Counted from the stretch's first letter, positions 51,040 to 59,809 are shown. The stretch: 64,000 nt of DNA from Arthrobacter sp. TMP15 (GCF_039529835.1 NZ_CP154262.1:124001-188000), one strand, 5' to 3'. Notes: a model not told the origin generated them from the sequence alone. A program made the numbers and translations.

Positions 51040-51432
51040 TCAGCGCCAGGGTAGTTGTTGGTTCTTCCAGCCGTTGATCACCCTGTCGCCGTAGGGGTCG
51101 GGGACGCCTTCGAAGCCTTCCAAGACGTTGTACGCCGTGTAGCCGACGGCCGTAGCAGCCTCGGCAGCGGCAATGGAGCGGGCGCCCGAACGGCACAGCA
51201 CCACAAGGGGTGCCTGACGGGGTACCGCGGCCTGTAGCTGCGCCAAAAATTCGGGGTTGTGGCTGCCGTCGGCAAGGTTCCATTGGATAAAAAGCGGCTC
51301 GGTATTAAGGGCGGAAGTATCGGGAACACCAATATGCTCCCATTCACTGCGGGTGCGCACATCCAACAGAACAGCGCCGGCCGCCACATGCTCCCATGCT
51401 GTTACCGGCGGCAAATCCCCTGCGTAGCTCAT
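51040..51432 (-). CDS. Rhodanese-like domain protein
   Basis: A 130-residue single-domain rhodanese with the Cys loop VVLCRSGARSIAAAEAATAVGY and the typical DVRTRSEWEHIGVP segment. Such proteins carry sulfane sulfur, which suits its place between the DUF1737 gene (ATGA overlap) and metZ (62 bp downstream). It may supply or handle sulfur for homocysteine synthesis; this is inference from context. Confidence 0.92.
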   Translation of the reverse strand: MSYAGDLPPVTAWEHVAAGAVLLDVRTRSEWEHIGVPDTSALNTEPLFIQWNLADGSHNPEFLAQLQAAVPRQAPLVVLCRSGARSIAAAEAATAVGYTAYNVLEGFEGVPDPYGDRVINGWKNQQLPWR

Positions 51433-51689
51433 TTGATGACCTCTCCATGAAGTGCCAACTCTGTATCCAGCTCGTCTATTGCCGTGGCCACTGCGGCGTC
51501 ACTGGTGGCAACGGCCTGCGGGAGGATGAGCGCTTGGGCGCAGATCACGGAGCTGCCATCGAAGGTGAGCGCAGGACCCCCGTGCAAAACATAGCCCTCA
51601 TCCAGGGCCGTTGAGATGCGCTCACAAAAGGAACGGTCATCGGGACCTGTAATGAGCCTGTAGGCCAAGCTGGATGGGTCAGTGGACAT
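51429..51689 (-). CDS. DUF1737 domain protein
   Basis: An 86-residue protein whose first half (YRLITGPDDRSFCERISTAL, DEGYVLHGGPALTFDG) is a DUF1737 domain; the second half is a short helical extension. DUF1737 has no known activity. ATG at 51689 has GGAG 7 bases upstream. It is the first gene after the SAM-IV-type riboswitch, and its stop overlaps the rhodanese gene. Confidence 0.88.
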   Translation of the reverse strand: MSTDPSSLAYRLITGPDDRSFCERISTALDEGYVLHGGPALTFDGSSVICAQALILPQAVATSDAAVATAIDELDTELALHGEVIK

Positions 51690-51799
51690 GATTTCTCCTC
51701 ATTGCAAATGGCCGGAGGGCTGCAAGGGGGAGCTGTGCAGGTAGTTAGAAACTGAGCTCCTAAATACACGCTGCAAGTTACGTCCACGCTTGCAAACTT

Positions 51800-51904
51800 A
51801 AGCCGTTGATAGCTTGATTTGCCGAGTATTCACCTGAGGCACCCCGCCGGAAAGAGGGTTGCCGGCCAGCAAGTCAGGGCTTGACACTGGCACTCATTAC
51901 TCAC
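51800..51904 (-). promoter_or_regulatory. SAM-IV-type riboswitch
   Basis: The minus strand reads ATGAGTGCCAGTGTCAAGCC, then TTGCTGGCCGGCAACCCT and GCGGGGTGCC with GGTGAATACTC. These are the conserved core and P2/P3 segments of SAM-IV riboswitches. GAGTA (minus strand, plus positions 51898-51902) and TACTC (plus positions 51824-51828) close the basal P1 stem; the following bases may form the extra 3' helix of this class. It controls the DUF1737-rhodanese-metZ operon, 110 bp downstream. Confidence 0.88.
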
Positions 51905-51962
51905 TTTGAAGCTAACACACCGATCCCTTGCCAATACTAAAAACTGGGAAGTGTGGCGGAAC

Positions 51963-52649
51963 ATGACGGCTGCGCTACAGACACGCGGCCCACTGTACTG
52001 GCACTATGAAACCATGACTTCGCACCGCACATTTGCTGCTATCCGCTTCCTGTTTGGAGCGGTGGCCCTCACCGCCGTAGGAATCCAACTGGGCATCCAT
52101 GCCGGCCACGGCTTCAGTGTGCTGAACTTCTTCAGCTACTTCACCAACCTCTCAAACATCTTCGCCGCCGTCGTCCTCGTTGTAGAGTCCGTGCTGACGT
52201 GGCGCGGGAAAGAATTAGGCCCGGTGTGGCAGCTGTTGCGCTGTATTTCGGTGGTGTGCATGGCGTTGGTTGGTATCGTTTTTCAGGCGCTGCTGCGCGA
52301 TGTGGATTTGGGTGCGTTACTTCCATGGATCAACACATGGCTGCACTATGTGATGCCCGTGGTTGTGGTGGCAGACTGGCTGATCCAACCGCCTCGCCAG
52401 CGGATTCCCTTGAAAAGAGTTGGGATCGCCATGGTGTTCCCGCTCGTGTACCTGGCGTATTCGCTGATTCGTGGGGCGGCTACCAACTGGTATGCCTACC
52501 CGTTCCTGAACCCGGACGACGGCGGCTACGGTGCAGTTTTGTTGACCTGCCTGATCATCGCGGTTACTTTTGTGATCATGAGTGTGTTGATGATTGCGCT
52601 GGGAAACAAGCTGCGTCCCGCTATTGCGCCCGTCGCTAGTGCCACCTAA
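51963..52649 (+). CDS. Pr6Pr-family membrane protein (FAR-17a/AIG1-like)
   Basis: About 228 residues, six helices. The pattern FFSYFTNLSNIFAAVVLVVES and INTWLHYVMPVVVVADWLIQPP (His and Asp in membrane helices) identifies the Pr6Pr/FAR-17a-like group, whose eukaryotic relatives hydrolyse fatty-acid esters of hydroxy fatty acids. The start is uncertain: ATG at 51963 or 52014, or TTG at 51906; none has a clear ribosome-binding site. The upstream DNA is the divergent SAM riboswitch. Confidence 0.8.
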   Translation: MTAALQTRGPLYWHYETMTSHRTFAAIRFLFGAVALTAVGIQLGIHAGHGFSVLNFFSYFTNLSNIFAAVVLVVESVLTWRGKELGPVWQLLRCISVVCMALVGIVFQALLRDVDLGALLPWINTWLHYVMPVVVVADWLIQPPRQRIPLKRVGIAMVFPLVYLAYSLIRGAATNWYAYPFLNPDDGGYGAVLLTCLIIAVTFVIMSVLMIALGNKLRPAIAPVASAT

Positions 52650-53536
52650 AGGGTTTTTGCCAATAGCTCCCCAAGTTCGGTGCTCAGTTCTGCCCGGATC
52701 TTGGGGGTACCAATTTCCGTGCCATCGATCGTATTCACCGGCGCCAACAAGCGCAGGCTGGAGATGAGCCACACCGCGTCTGCATCGAGCAAATCCGCTG
52801 GGGCAACGGGGCCGTATCCCAACTCCCATCCGGCGGACTTTGCAGCAGCAAAAAGTGCCCCTTGGGTGGTGCCGGGCAAAATACCCGTGTCTAAGTGGGG
52901 TGTGATGAGTCGTTTGATGGGCGCACCGAATTCATCTGTAATGTGGGCCAAAAGCACCGACGATGTTGGGCCTTCCAACACCAATCCGTCTGAGCTGGTG
53001 AAGATCACGTCATCAGCACCTTGCTGGTGCGCATACCGCAGGGCTGCCATGTTGAGCGCGTAGGAGAGTGTTTTAGCGCCCATCAGCAGCCACGGTGCGC
53101 GGGCGGCAATCTGGCTGTCGTAGCCACGCTCCAAGAAAATAACGTCCAAACCTTGGGCCCTTTGTTGCGCCAGCTTTGGCGAAATTTCCGAGACTTGCAC
53201 CCAAGCGGAGGCGGTGTTGGCTCCCTCGGGGCCACGCGTGGCTACCAGTTTCACAACGGCTTGGTCGGTGGCGCCAGCATAGGCCTGCAACGCCGTCGTA
53301 ATTGCCGCCTGCCATACCTTTGCCGCGGGTATCTCTAAGCTCATGGTGTTCGCGGATACGGCAAAACGGTCAAGGTGCGCCTGAATTTTGCGCGGGACAC
53401 CGTCAATGGCTAGGAGGGATTCGAAGATTCCATCTCCCCTGGTGACGCCCTGATCCGTGGCCAAAATGGTGGGCGAGGCGGCGTCCGCCAACCGTCCTGC
53501 CGGATGGGCGGGGTCCAAAAATACCAAAACTGTCAT
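52646..53536 (-). CDS. pabC: Aminodeoxychorismate lyase (class IV aminotransferase fold)
   Basis: A 296-residue PLP fold-IV protein. The PLP Lys lies in LLMGAKTLSYALNMAALRYA; the phosphate-binding segment is GLVLEGPTSSVLLAH; RGDGIFESLLAIDG is at the N-terminus. The lack of a branched-chain aminotransferase signature and the presence of a pabB gene nearby favour 4-amino-4-deoxychorismate lyase, the last step of p-aminobenzoate synthesis for folate. It overlaps the convergent Pr6Pr-like gene by 4 bases. Confidence 0.85.
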   Translation of the reverse strand: MTVLVFLDPAHPAGRLADAASPTILATDQGVTRGDGIFESLLAIDGVPRKIQAHLDRFAVSANTMSLEIPAAKVWQAAITTALQAYAGATDQAVVKLVATRGPEGANTASAWVQVSEISPKLAQQRAQGLDVIFLERGYDSQIAARAPWLLMGAKTLSYALNMAALRYAHQQGADDVIFTSSDGLVLEGPTSSVLLAHITDEFGAPIKRLITPHLDTGILPGTTQGALFAAAKSAGWELGYGPVAPADLLDADAVWLISSLRLLAPVNTIDGTEIGTPKIRAELSTELGELLAKTL

Positions 53537-53545
53537 GTTCGGAGT

Positions 53546-54157
53546 TTAGCGGGTGTGGGTGATTTTCTTGCCGAACGTTAGCGCCCTAACCAGACCAACT
53601 ATGCCCAGAATGATCAACATGATGGCAGTCATCAGCAGCAACCACATGGCCGTCCAAGCGGGAACCGCCAGCACCATGATTCCCGCTAGGACACTGATGA
53701 CGGCAAAGACTATGGCCCAGAGACGGGTGGGGCCCTTGCCAGCTTCGGCCATAGCGATGATGCCCTCGAAGATCCAGCCGATGCCGATCAAGATGACAGT
53801 GAACACCAAAAGGGCTTCGCCGGTGGCGGCAGAGTTCCGCAGGGCGATGATGCCTGCAACCATAACGAATAGACCGAGCAGGATATCTAAGACGCGCATG
53901 CCTGCGGAGAGGCTGTGGCTGAAAATTCCGAGCGCTACTTTCACGCCTCCGGTGATGAGAAAGTTGATGCCAAGGAAAATGGCCACGACAGCCAACGTCT
54001 TGGTGGGCCAGAGCAAAAGCAGCAGACCTAGGACCAGGGCCACTGCGCCGCTGATGGCAAACGCAATACGCAGTCCCTTGACCGCTGTTTGGGTAAGCCT
54101 GTGCGGATCAAGAGCAAAGACGTCGGTGTTGCTGTGGGGGCTGTCCGTGCTACTCAT
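53546..54157 (-). CDS. HdeD-family membrane protein (DUF308)
   Basis: ATG at 54157 gives a 203-residue protein; the longer frame is not supported. Six hydrophobic helices in three pairs (SGAVALVLGLLLLLWPTKTL, FLGINFLITGGVKVALGI, LLGLFVMVAGIIALRNS) match HdeD-like DUF308 proteins, which are linked to acid stress in enterobacteria; the role in actinobacteria is unknown. Lies 9 bp upstream of pabC. Confidence 0.87.
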   Translation of the reverse strand: MSSTDSPHSNTDVFALDPHRLTQTAVKGLRIAFAISGAVALVLGLLLLLWPTKTLAVVAIFLGINFLITGGVKVALGIFSHSLSAGMRVLDILLGLFVMVAGIIALRNSAATGEALLVFTVILIGIGWIFEGIIAMAEAGKGPTRLWAIVFAVISVLAGIMVLAVPAWTAMWLLLMTAIMLIILGIVGLVRALTFGKKITHTR

Positions 54158-54321
54158 GACGGCGCTTCTTTCTGCTGTTGAACTGCACTTTATGCACAGC
54201 ATAGCCGCGACAGTGTCCGGAGCGGCACAGGCTACGCAGATGCCTCATGCGGTTAGGCTATTGTCACTAGCGGTGGCATACGCTGTGTGGATTGCTTGGA
54301 AACAAACTAGGAGTCACCTGC

Positions 54322-55800
54322 ATGATCTGGACGGCGTTTAGTCTGCCCACAGCTGGTTCTTGGTTTTCGGTGCTCATTATCGTGGTGGATCTAGCGATTC
54401 GAATCGTTGTGCTTGGCATCATCCCTGGAAACCGCCGTCCCACAACTGCCATGGCGTGGCTTTTGTGCATTTTTTTCTTGCCTTATATTGGGTTGATCTT
54501 GTTCCTGATGTTTGGAAACTTCCGGCTTTCCAGGCGCCGACGCGAGGCCCAGGATGCGGTTAACAAACGCATCGTTGAGGGCACCCGGGAAGTGGCCTCT
54601 CAAGTGGGGACATATGAGGGACCCGCCTGGGTGAGATCGGCTATGGAACTGAACCAGAACCTTGGTTTCTTCCCGGCGTTGGGTGGAAATTCGGTACAGC
54701 TCATAGATGGATACCAAGCCTCACTTGATGCTATGGCTGATGAGGTGAGCAAGGCCACCGAGTACGTCAACGCCGAGTTTTATATTATGAGCTCGGACAG
54801 CTGCACCAATAGGTTGTTTTGCGAACTTGAGGCGGCAGCGGAGCGTGGGGTCAGAGTCAGGGTTCTCTTTGATCACATCGGTTCTTTACGGGTGTCCGGA
54901 TATAGGACCATGATTCGGCGTTTAAATGCCAGCCAGATTCAGTGGCGACGAATGCTTCCCCTGATGCCCGTCAAGCGGCAGTGGCGTAGACCAGATCTTC
55001 GCAACCACCGCAAAATACTGGTGGTGGATGGTCGAATCGGGTTTACGGGATCCCAAAATATTATTGAGCCTTCTTATCATAAAAGGAAAAACCACAGGGT
55101 TGGCCGCCAATGGGTGGAACTGATGTCTCGTCTAGAAGGCCCCATTGTGGGAACGCTGAACGTCATGTTCGCCACCGACTGGTCTGCGGAGACTGAAGAG
55201 ACTCTTGAATCGCAGCTCGCGGCCTACCACTGGGACTCGTTCTCGGGTGGTTCGTTGTGTCAGGTGGTACCCAGTGGTCCGGGATTCGTTACGGAGAATA
55301 ACCTGCGCTTATTCAACACGCTGCTGTATTCCGCGGAGGAGTGCATCACCATCTCCAGCCCCTATTTTGTGCCCGATGACTCGCTGCTCTACGCCATCAC
55401 AACGGCCGCCCAGCGCGGGGTGCTCGTGGAGCTATTTGTCTCTGAGGTGGGAGATCAGTTTCTTGTCCACCACGCCCAGCGTTCTTACTATGAGGCTTTA
55501 CTGAAGGCTGGGGTGCACATTTTCTTGTATCCCAAGCCATTGGTTCTGCATGCCAAGCACTTCACAGTTGACTACGACGTTGCGGTGATTGGATCCTCGA
55601 ATATGGACATGCGCAGCTTCTCCCTGAACCTTGAAGTGACTGTGATGATGATTGATCGCGACGTGGTCAAACAAATGCACTTGGTGGAAGATAATTACCG
55701 CGCCATGTCGCGTGAGCTCAAACTGGAGGAGTGGCGCAACCGACCTATTCTTGCCCGGTATGTGGATAACGTGGCCAGGCTGACGGCCACCCTGCAGTAG
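54322..55800 (+). CDS. Cardiolipin synthase, PLD family
   Basis: ATG at 54322 follows AGGAG by 9 bases. The 492-residue protein has two N-terminal helices (SVLIIVVDLAIRIVVLGII and MAWLLCIFFLPYIGLILFLM) and two phospholipase D motifs: HRKILVVDGRIGFTGSQN (first HKD) and HAKHFTVDYDVAVIGSSN (second HKD). It should join two phosphatidylglycerol molecules or related lipids at the membrane. The name 'cls' would fit, but the lipid substrates are not proven. Confidence 0.92.
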   Translation: MIWTAFSLPTAGSWFSVLIIVVDLAIRIVVLGIIPGNRRPTTAMAWLLCIFFLPYIGLILFLMFGNFRLSRRRREAQDAVNKRIVEGTREVASQVGTYEGPAWVRSAMELNQNLGFFPALGGNSVQLIDGYQASLDAMADEVSKATEYVNAEFYIMSSDSCTNRLFCELEAAAERGVRVRVLFDHIGSLRVSGYRTMIRRLNASQIQWRRMLPLMPVKRQWRRPDLRNHRKILVVDGRIGFTGSQNIIEPSYHKRKNHRVGRQWVELMSRLEGPIVGTLNVMFATDWSAETEETLESQLAAYHWDSFSGGSLCQVVPSGPGFVTENNLRLFNTLLYSAEECITISSPYFVPDDSLLYAITTAAQRGVLVELFVSEVGDQFLVHHAQRSYYEALLKAGVHIFLYPKPLVLHAKHFTVDYDVAVIGSSNMDMRSFSLNLEVTVMMIDRDVVKQMHLVEDNYRAMSRELKLEEWRNRPILARYVDNVARLTATLQ

Positions 55801-55808
55801 CGTCGCTT

Positions 55809-55879
55809 CTGCGCGCCATTGTTAACGAATGGTGCGCCACAGTGCCCGTGGCGCACTATTGGTCAACAATGGTGCGCAG
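55809..55879. repeat. Long intergenic palindrome 3 (32-bp imperfect arms)
   Basis: Arms at 55809-55840 and 55848-55879 pair in 28 of 32 positions with a 7-base loop (AGTGCCC). It lies between the convergent cardiolipin synthase and PabB-fusion genes and runs into the last codons of the latter: its stop and final residues (HHC) are encoded inside the right arm. This suggests that the palindrome arrived after the gene. Confidence 0.93.
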
Positions 55880-58025
55880 GAAAGGTTGAGCCCAACGTAG
55901 ACAGGATGCCATGGGCTTTGGTCTGGATTTCCTGCCACTCTGCCTCGTCCTGGGAGTCAGCCGTAATGGCGCCGCCGATACCTAGGGAAAGGTGCGTGCC
56001 GCCGTCGTGCGTGTCCTGCAAGATTAAGGTACGGATCACAACAGAGAGATCGGTGGCCGCGTTAAGCGAAAAGTAGCCAATGGCGCCCGAATAGATCCCG
56101 CGGGTCCCGGCCTCGAGCGCGTCAAGGATGGCCATGGTGCTGATTTTGGGGGCGCCCGTCATTGAACCGGCCGGGAAAGCTGCGGCAACGGCTTGTGCCC
56201 GCGAACTTCCGGGGGCCAGCCGGGCTTCGATGGTGCTGACCATCTGGTGCACGGTGGCGTAAGTTTCGATCTGGCACAGGCGCGGGACCGTCAGGGATTG
56301 CGGGATGGCGAAGCGGGAGAGGTCGTTCCGGAGCAGATCCACGATCATGATGTTCTCCGCCCTGTCCTTCTCCGAGACGCCCAGATCTTCCTTGAGCGCG
56401 GCGTCCAACTCCGGATCTGCATCGCGGCGGCGCGTGCCCTTGATGGGTTCGGCGCGCATGAGTCCCTCAGAGTCAATGCGCAGAAAACGTTCGGGGGAGG
56501 TGCTGCAAACACTCATTGTGCCAAGGCGTACAAAGGCCGAAAACGGTGTTGGGTTCCGCTTTCGCAACGCTGCATAGGTGCTCAAGGGCGCCATTCTGAG
56601 CGGTAAGCGGGCCTCCAACTGGGTGGTCAGGCAAATTTCATAGCTGTTGCCGTCGTGAATTTCAGCTTTCGCGGCGGCGATCATCGACTTGTAGCGCAGT
56701 TCCCCGTCACGGATTGTGAACTGCGGCGCGGCTCCACAGACGGACGACGCCGACTGGCCAGGTTCGTTGGGTGCGGCGGCCCTTGCCGCGGCAATGGCCG
56801 CGCGGACCCTGGCACAAAAGTCCGCTGCTTCTTGGGTGGAGCCAGGCTGGTGGGGGCTTGTCAGCGTCAAAACGTAGAGGCAGTCTTGGAGATGGTCAAG
56901 AACCACGGCGCGGCCGGCAAAGAGCAAAGCCGCTGCGGGGACAGTCACGCCGGGGGGCGTGTCATCAGGGGCCGTGTCACCAGGGGGCGTGGTGCTCCTT
57001 GGGGTGGGGGACGCGCAGCCGCCGGTTTCAGCTTTGAGGTCGTAGCCCAGATAGCCTAGCCAGCCCAGGGTGAAATCACCGGGGTAATGCGATGGGGCCC
57101 GCACAGCTTTTCTCCCCCAGACAGAATCCAGCCACTGGAAGAAGGGGCCGCCAATACGGGTTGTGACCTGACCGGCCAACACAGTTGTCACACCATGCTC
57201 ATGGCGGGCGAGCTGGCCGAAGCAACCGGAATCATCGGCCATGATGGAAAACCGTGAACGGGAGGCCGCTTGCTTATCCGTGGCGGAGTCGGAACTGTCC
57301 AACCACACGGCGTTTTGTGCGTTGCCATAGAGTACGTCAAAGAGGATAGCGGCAGGTGGCAGACCGTCAAGGCAAACTACTGAAAAGTCCAGGCCGCGGC
57401 GGCGTGCAAGCTCGGGCCCCAGCACATGCTCCATGGCGGGAAGAGTTGAGAGCGCCTGAAGAACCACCGGAGGTGCGTCAGCGACGCCGTGGGTGCCGTC
57501 AATAATAATGTCGGCCACAGCAGCTGACGCGCTCTCACCTGCTTCCTGCTCCAGCAGCCGTTCCTCCTGCTCGGCCCAAATATCCCAGAACGGCGCATAG
57601 GTGTCCCCGTCACGGGCCAAAGCGCGTTGCTTGCGAACCAAGCCTGGAGCATCAACCCAAATGATCGCGTCGAGGAACTCGGCAGCCTTCCCATGCGAGG
57701 AACCCACACCCTCCACGAGCACCACCGGGGCCACGGCGGTGGTGCGCGGGGCGCCGTCGCGCGGGGCGCCGTCGTTCTTGGACTCCCAATCCCACGCGGT
57801 CCAGGTAGCGGGCAGGCCCTGGTGCAAGGGGCGCAGAACGGAGTCGATGTAGCGCTGCACGCCGCCGGCCAAGCCATCCCACCCCGGGTAGATGTCTTCC
57901 AGATGAAACAACGACACGGGCCTATGGCGGCGCAGTAGTGCGGCCAGCTCCACTGCCACGGTAGTTTTTCCCGCACCGGAGCGGCCGTCAATGGCGATGA
58001 TGACAGGCCGTGGGGTACTAGCCAC
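55863..58025 (-). CDS. P-loop kinase-like domain fused to aminodeoxychorismate synthase component I (PabB)
   Basis: GTG at 58025 is preferred (overlaps the previous stop by 8 bases); a TTG at 58061 is possible. Residues about 1-190 form a uridine-kinase-like P-loop domain (AIDGRSGAGKTTVAVELA, LFHLEDIYPGWDG, WVDAPGLVRKQRALARD). The remainder is an anthranilate synthase/PabB-type chorismate-binding domain (SNSYEIC-like NSYEICLTTQLEARLP, EPIKGTRRRDADPELDAALK, PAGSMTGAPKISTMAILDAL). It would amidate chorismate for p-aminobenzoate. The linker carries several 15-bp-period repeats. The role of the kinase domain is unknown. Confidence 0.88.
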   Translation of the reverse strand: MASTPRPVIIAIDGRSGAGKTTVAVELAALLRRHRPVSLFHLEDIYPGWDGLAGGVQRYIDSVLRPLHQGLPATWTAWDWESKNDGAPRDGAPRTTAVAPVVLVEGVGSSHGKAAEFLDAIIWVDAPGLVRKQRALARDGDTYAPFWDIWAEQEERLLEQEAGESASAAVADIIIDGTHGVADAPPVVLQALSTLPAMEHVLGPELARRRGLDFSVVCLDGLPPAAILFDVLYGNAQNAVWLDSSDSATDKQAASRSRFSIMADDSGCFGQLARHEHGVTTVLAGQVTTRIGGPFFQWLDSVWGRKAVRAPSHYPGDFTLGWLGYLGYDLKAETGGCASPTPRSTTPPGDTAPDDTPPGVTVPAAALLFAGRAVVLDHLQDCLYVLTLTSPHQPGSTQEAADFCARVRAAIAAARAAAPNEPGQSASSVCGAAPQFTIRDGELRYKSMIAAAKAEIHDGNSYEICLTTQLEARLPLRMAPLSTYAALRKRNPTPFSAFVRLGTMSVCSTSPERFLRIDSEGLMRAEPIKGTRRRDADPELDAALKEDLGVSEKDRAENIMIVDLLRNDLSRFAIPQSLTVPRLCQIETYATVHQMVSTIEARLAPGSSRAQAVAAAFPAGSMTGAPKISTMAILDALEAGTRGIYSGAIGYFSLNAATDLSVVIRTLILQDTHDGGTHLSLGIGGAITADSQDEAEWQEIQTKAHGILSTLGSTFPAHHC
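56952..56996. repeat. Three imperfect 15-bp tandem units in the PabB fusion gene
   Basis: Units GGGGGCGTGTCATCA, GGGGCCGTGTCACCA and GGGGGCGTGGTGCTC follow each other with 15-bp period. They encode a Pro/Thr/Asp-rich loop (TPPGDTAPDDTPPG). Confidence 0.75.
57744..57773. repeat. 15-bp perfect tandem duplication in the PabB fusion gene
   Basis: GCGCGGGGCGCCGTC occurs twice in a row and encodes DGAPR DGAPR in the P-loop domain. Confidence 0.9.
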
Positions 58026-58503
58026 GAGTGTGTGCCAAAATACCGGGAATTGCTGCCGCAATCAGATCCCAGCTGACCTGAAAGTCTTTCGCGTCCCCAA
58101 ACCAAGGATCGTAGATGCCCTGTTGTTTGGGTTTGGCGCCGGACAACGCCGGATCGAAGGAGCGTAACATGCGGATCTTGGCGGCTGCAGCTGCGTCCGG
58201 GGCAAGCGCCTGCAGAGCTTGGAAGTGGTCTATGTCCAGGGCCAGGATGAGGTCCCGTTCGGTGAACCAACGAGGATTAAATGCCCGAGCACGATGGTCA
58301 CTGCTCTCAATGCCGTGGCGCGCCAAGAGTGCTTTGGCACGCGGGTCAATCGCGTTCCCAACCTCCCATGCCGTAGTCCCGCAGGAATCAATCTCGAGAT
58401 CCAGGCCAGCCTCTGTTGCGGCGCTGACCAACATGTATTCGGCCATAGGGGAGCGGCAGATATTGCCGGTACAAACGGTCATGATCCGATAAGGAGTGGT
58501 CAT
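58018..58503 (-). CDS. Low-molecular-weight protein tyrosine phosphatase
   Basis: A 161-residue LMW-PTP with the P-loop VCTGNICRSPMAEYM at the N-terminus and the general-acid Asp in IYDPWFGDAKDF. It dephosphorylates protein tyrosines, in actinobacteria often those of capsule or wall enzymes. The stop overlaps the start of the PabB fusion gene, so they may be co-expressed. Confidence 0.93.
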   Translation of the reverse strand: MTTPYRIMTVCTGNICRSPMAEYMLVSAATEAGLDLEIDSCGTTAWEVGNAIDPRAKALLARHGIESSDHRARAFNPRWFTERDLILALDIDHFQALQALAPDAAAAAKIRMLRSFDPALSGAKPKQQGIYDPWFGDAKDFQVSWDLIAAAIPGILAHTRG

Positions 58504-58558
58504 GGGGTTAGTCTATCGGCGTGAAGTTGGGTGGATTAGCCTGCGGACCAGCGCGACG

Positions 58559-59179
58559 CTAGACCAGCGCGAGCAGGATCCCAACAACAATGAACATCAC
58601 GCCAAAAATTCTGTTGAGCAGTAATTGCCCGTGCTCGCTGGCCGTTAGGTGTTTGAGTTGCTTTGCGCCGGCGGCAAAAACAAACCACATGACAATGATG
58701 TCAATGAGCACCACCGTCGCGGTCAGGACTACGTATTGCGGGAGCAGCGGATCCGCCGGCCGAATGAACTGGGGCATGAACGCTAGGAAGAAGACGATCG
58801 CTTTGGGGTTGAGGAGATTCACCCACAGGCCGCGACGGAACATCGAGAGGCCCGGCTCAACAGCGGCAGCGGATTTCCCGCCGTCGTTCTTCTCAACCTT
58901 AGCCAGCAGCGACCTGATGCCTAGATAAACCAGGTAGGCGGCGCCCACGTAACGGATGAGGAGGAAGAGGATCGGGGAGCTGGAAACGATGATGCCAACT
59001 CCTGCGGCCACGATGACAATATGAATTACCAAGGCCAATTGCTGGCCCAGGATGCCCCAAAATGAGCGGCGGAAGCCTGCCGATAACGAGTTGGACATGG
59101 TGTTAATGGCGCCCGCGCCGGGAGTCAGGGAGATCATGGCGCCAGCGCCTGCTAGGGCTAGCCAAAGGGAGAATTGCAC
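58559..59179 (-). CDS. LysE/RhtB-family amino acid exporter
   Basis: A 206-residue membrane protein with six helices and LysE signatures: SLTPGAGAINTMSNSLSAGF near the N-terminus, YVGAAYLVYLGIRSLLAKVE and a LNPKAIVFFLAFMPQFI block. Exports an amino acid or analogue; substrate unknown. Monocistronic, 55 bp upstream of the phosphatase gene. Confidence 0.92.
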   Translation of the reverse strand: MQFSLWLALAGAGAMISLTPGAGAINTMSNSLSAGFRRSFWGILGQQLALVIHIVIVAAGVGIIVSSSPILFLLIRYVGAAYLVYLGIRSLLAKVEKNDGGKSAAAVEPGLSMFRRGLWVNLLNPKAIVFFLAFMPQFIRPADPLLPQYVVLTATVVLIDIIVMWFVFAAGAKQLKHLTASEHGQLLLNRIFGVMFIVVGILLALV

Positions 59180-59256
59180 CCGTTCAGTTTAGGGTGCGGA
59201 AGCGGGTTCGTGCTGACAGGGTCGGCTCTGGGCCCTCAGCCTGCGAACCCTGGAGT

Positions 59257-59664
59257 TTATAGGCTAAGAATACTTGTTGAGGCAGCCTCGAGTGCCCCTG
59301 GCACCAAGGAGTAGTAAGCCCATGTGCCGCGTTTTTCGCGGCTCAGCAAGCCTGCATCCACCAGGATTTTTAGGTGGTGGGAAATGGTGGGCTGGCCAAG
59401 GTCCAGTGGCTCAGTGAGGTCGCATACGCAGGCCTCACCGCCGTTGCCCGCTTTAACGATGGAGAGCAGCCGTAAACGGTTGGGATCGGCGAGAGCTTTA
59501 AGTAGCCGGGCGGTCTGTTGGGCCTGGATTGCGCTCAGAGTTGGTTCAGTGCCGGGGCCGCACGCAGCTGCCGGGCTGACCAATGCTGGGCCCATGGGAG
59601 CAGGGCTCGCGAGAGCAGAGCTGGCGAGAGCTGAGCCCGGGCTGAGTGAGGGCGAAGTGTCCAT
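59257..59664 (-). CDS. ArsR-family metalloregulator
   Basis: ATG at 59664 gives 135 residues. After a low-complexity N-terminus (about 45 residues, Ala/Ser/Pro-rich with 15-bp-period repeats) comes an ArsR winged helix: LLKALADPNRLRLLSIVKAG, the metal site ACVCDLTEPL, then GQPTISHHLKILVDAGLL and a KRGTWAYYSL wing. The CVCD motif is the classical alpha-3 site for As(III)/Sb(III) or soft metals. No arsenic genes are nearby; its targets are unknown. Confidence 0.85.
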   Translation of the reverse strand: MDTSPSLSPGSALASSALASPAPMGPALVSPAAACGPGTEPTLSAIQAQQTARLLKALADPNRLRLLSIVKAGNGGEACVCDLTEPLDLGQPTISHHLKILVDAGLLSREKRGTWAYYSLVPGALEAASTSILSL

Positions 59665-59788
59665 GGCCCCATTATCCCCGCGATTGACGATTGTCCATAT
59701 AGCAACACCTGCTGGCCTCCTGGCCCGGTGGCGGGTCTGCCAGCCCAAGCCAGCCATCCGACGTCGCGCATGTTCGCCTAAAGTGAAA

Positions 59789-59809
59789 GTTGAGCCTACT
59801 ACGCTCAAG
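59789..59809. promoter_or_regulatory. HAIR operator 1 (HspR binding site)
   Basis: GTTGAGC, seven bases, GCTCAAG matches the HspR-associated inverted repeat (CTTGAGT-N7-ACTCAAG). It lies just upstream of the -35 box. Confidence 0.9.
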
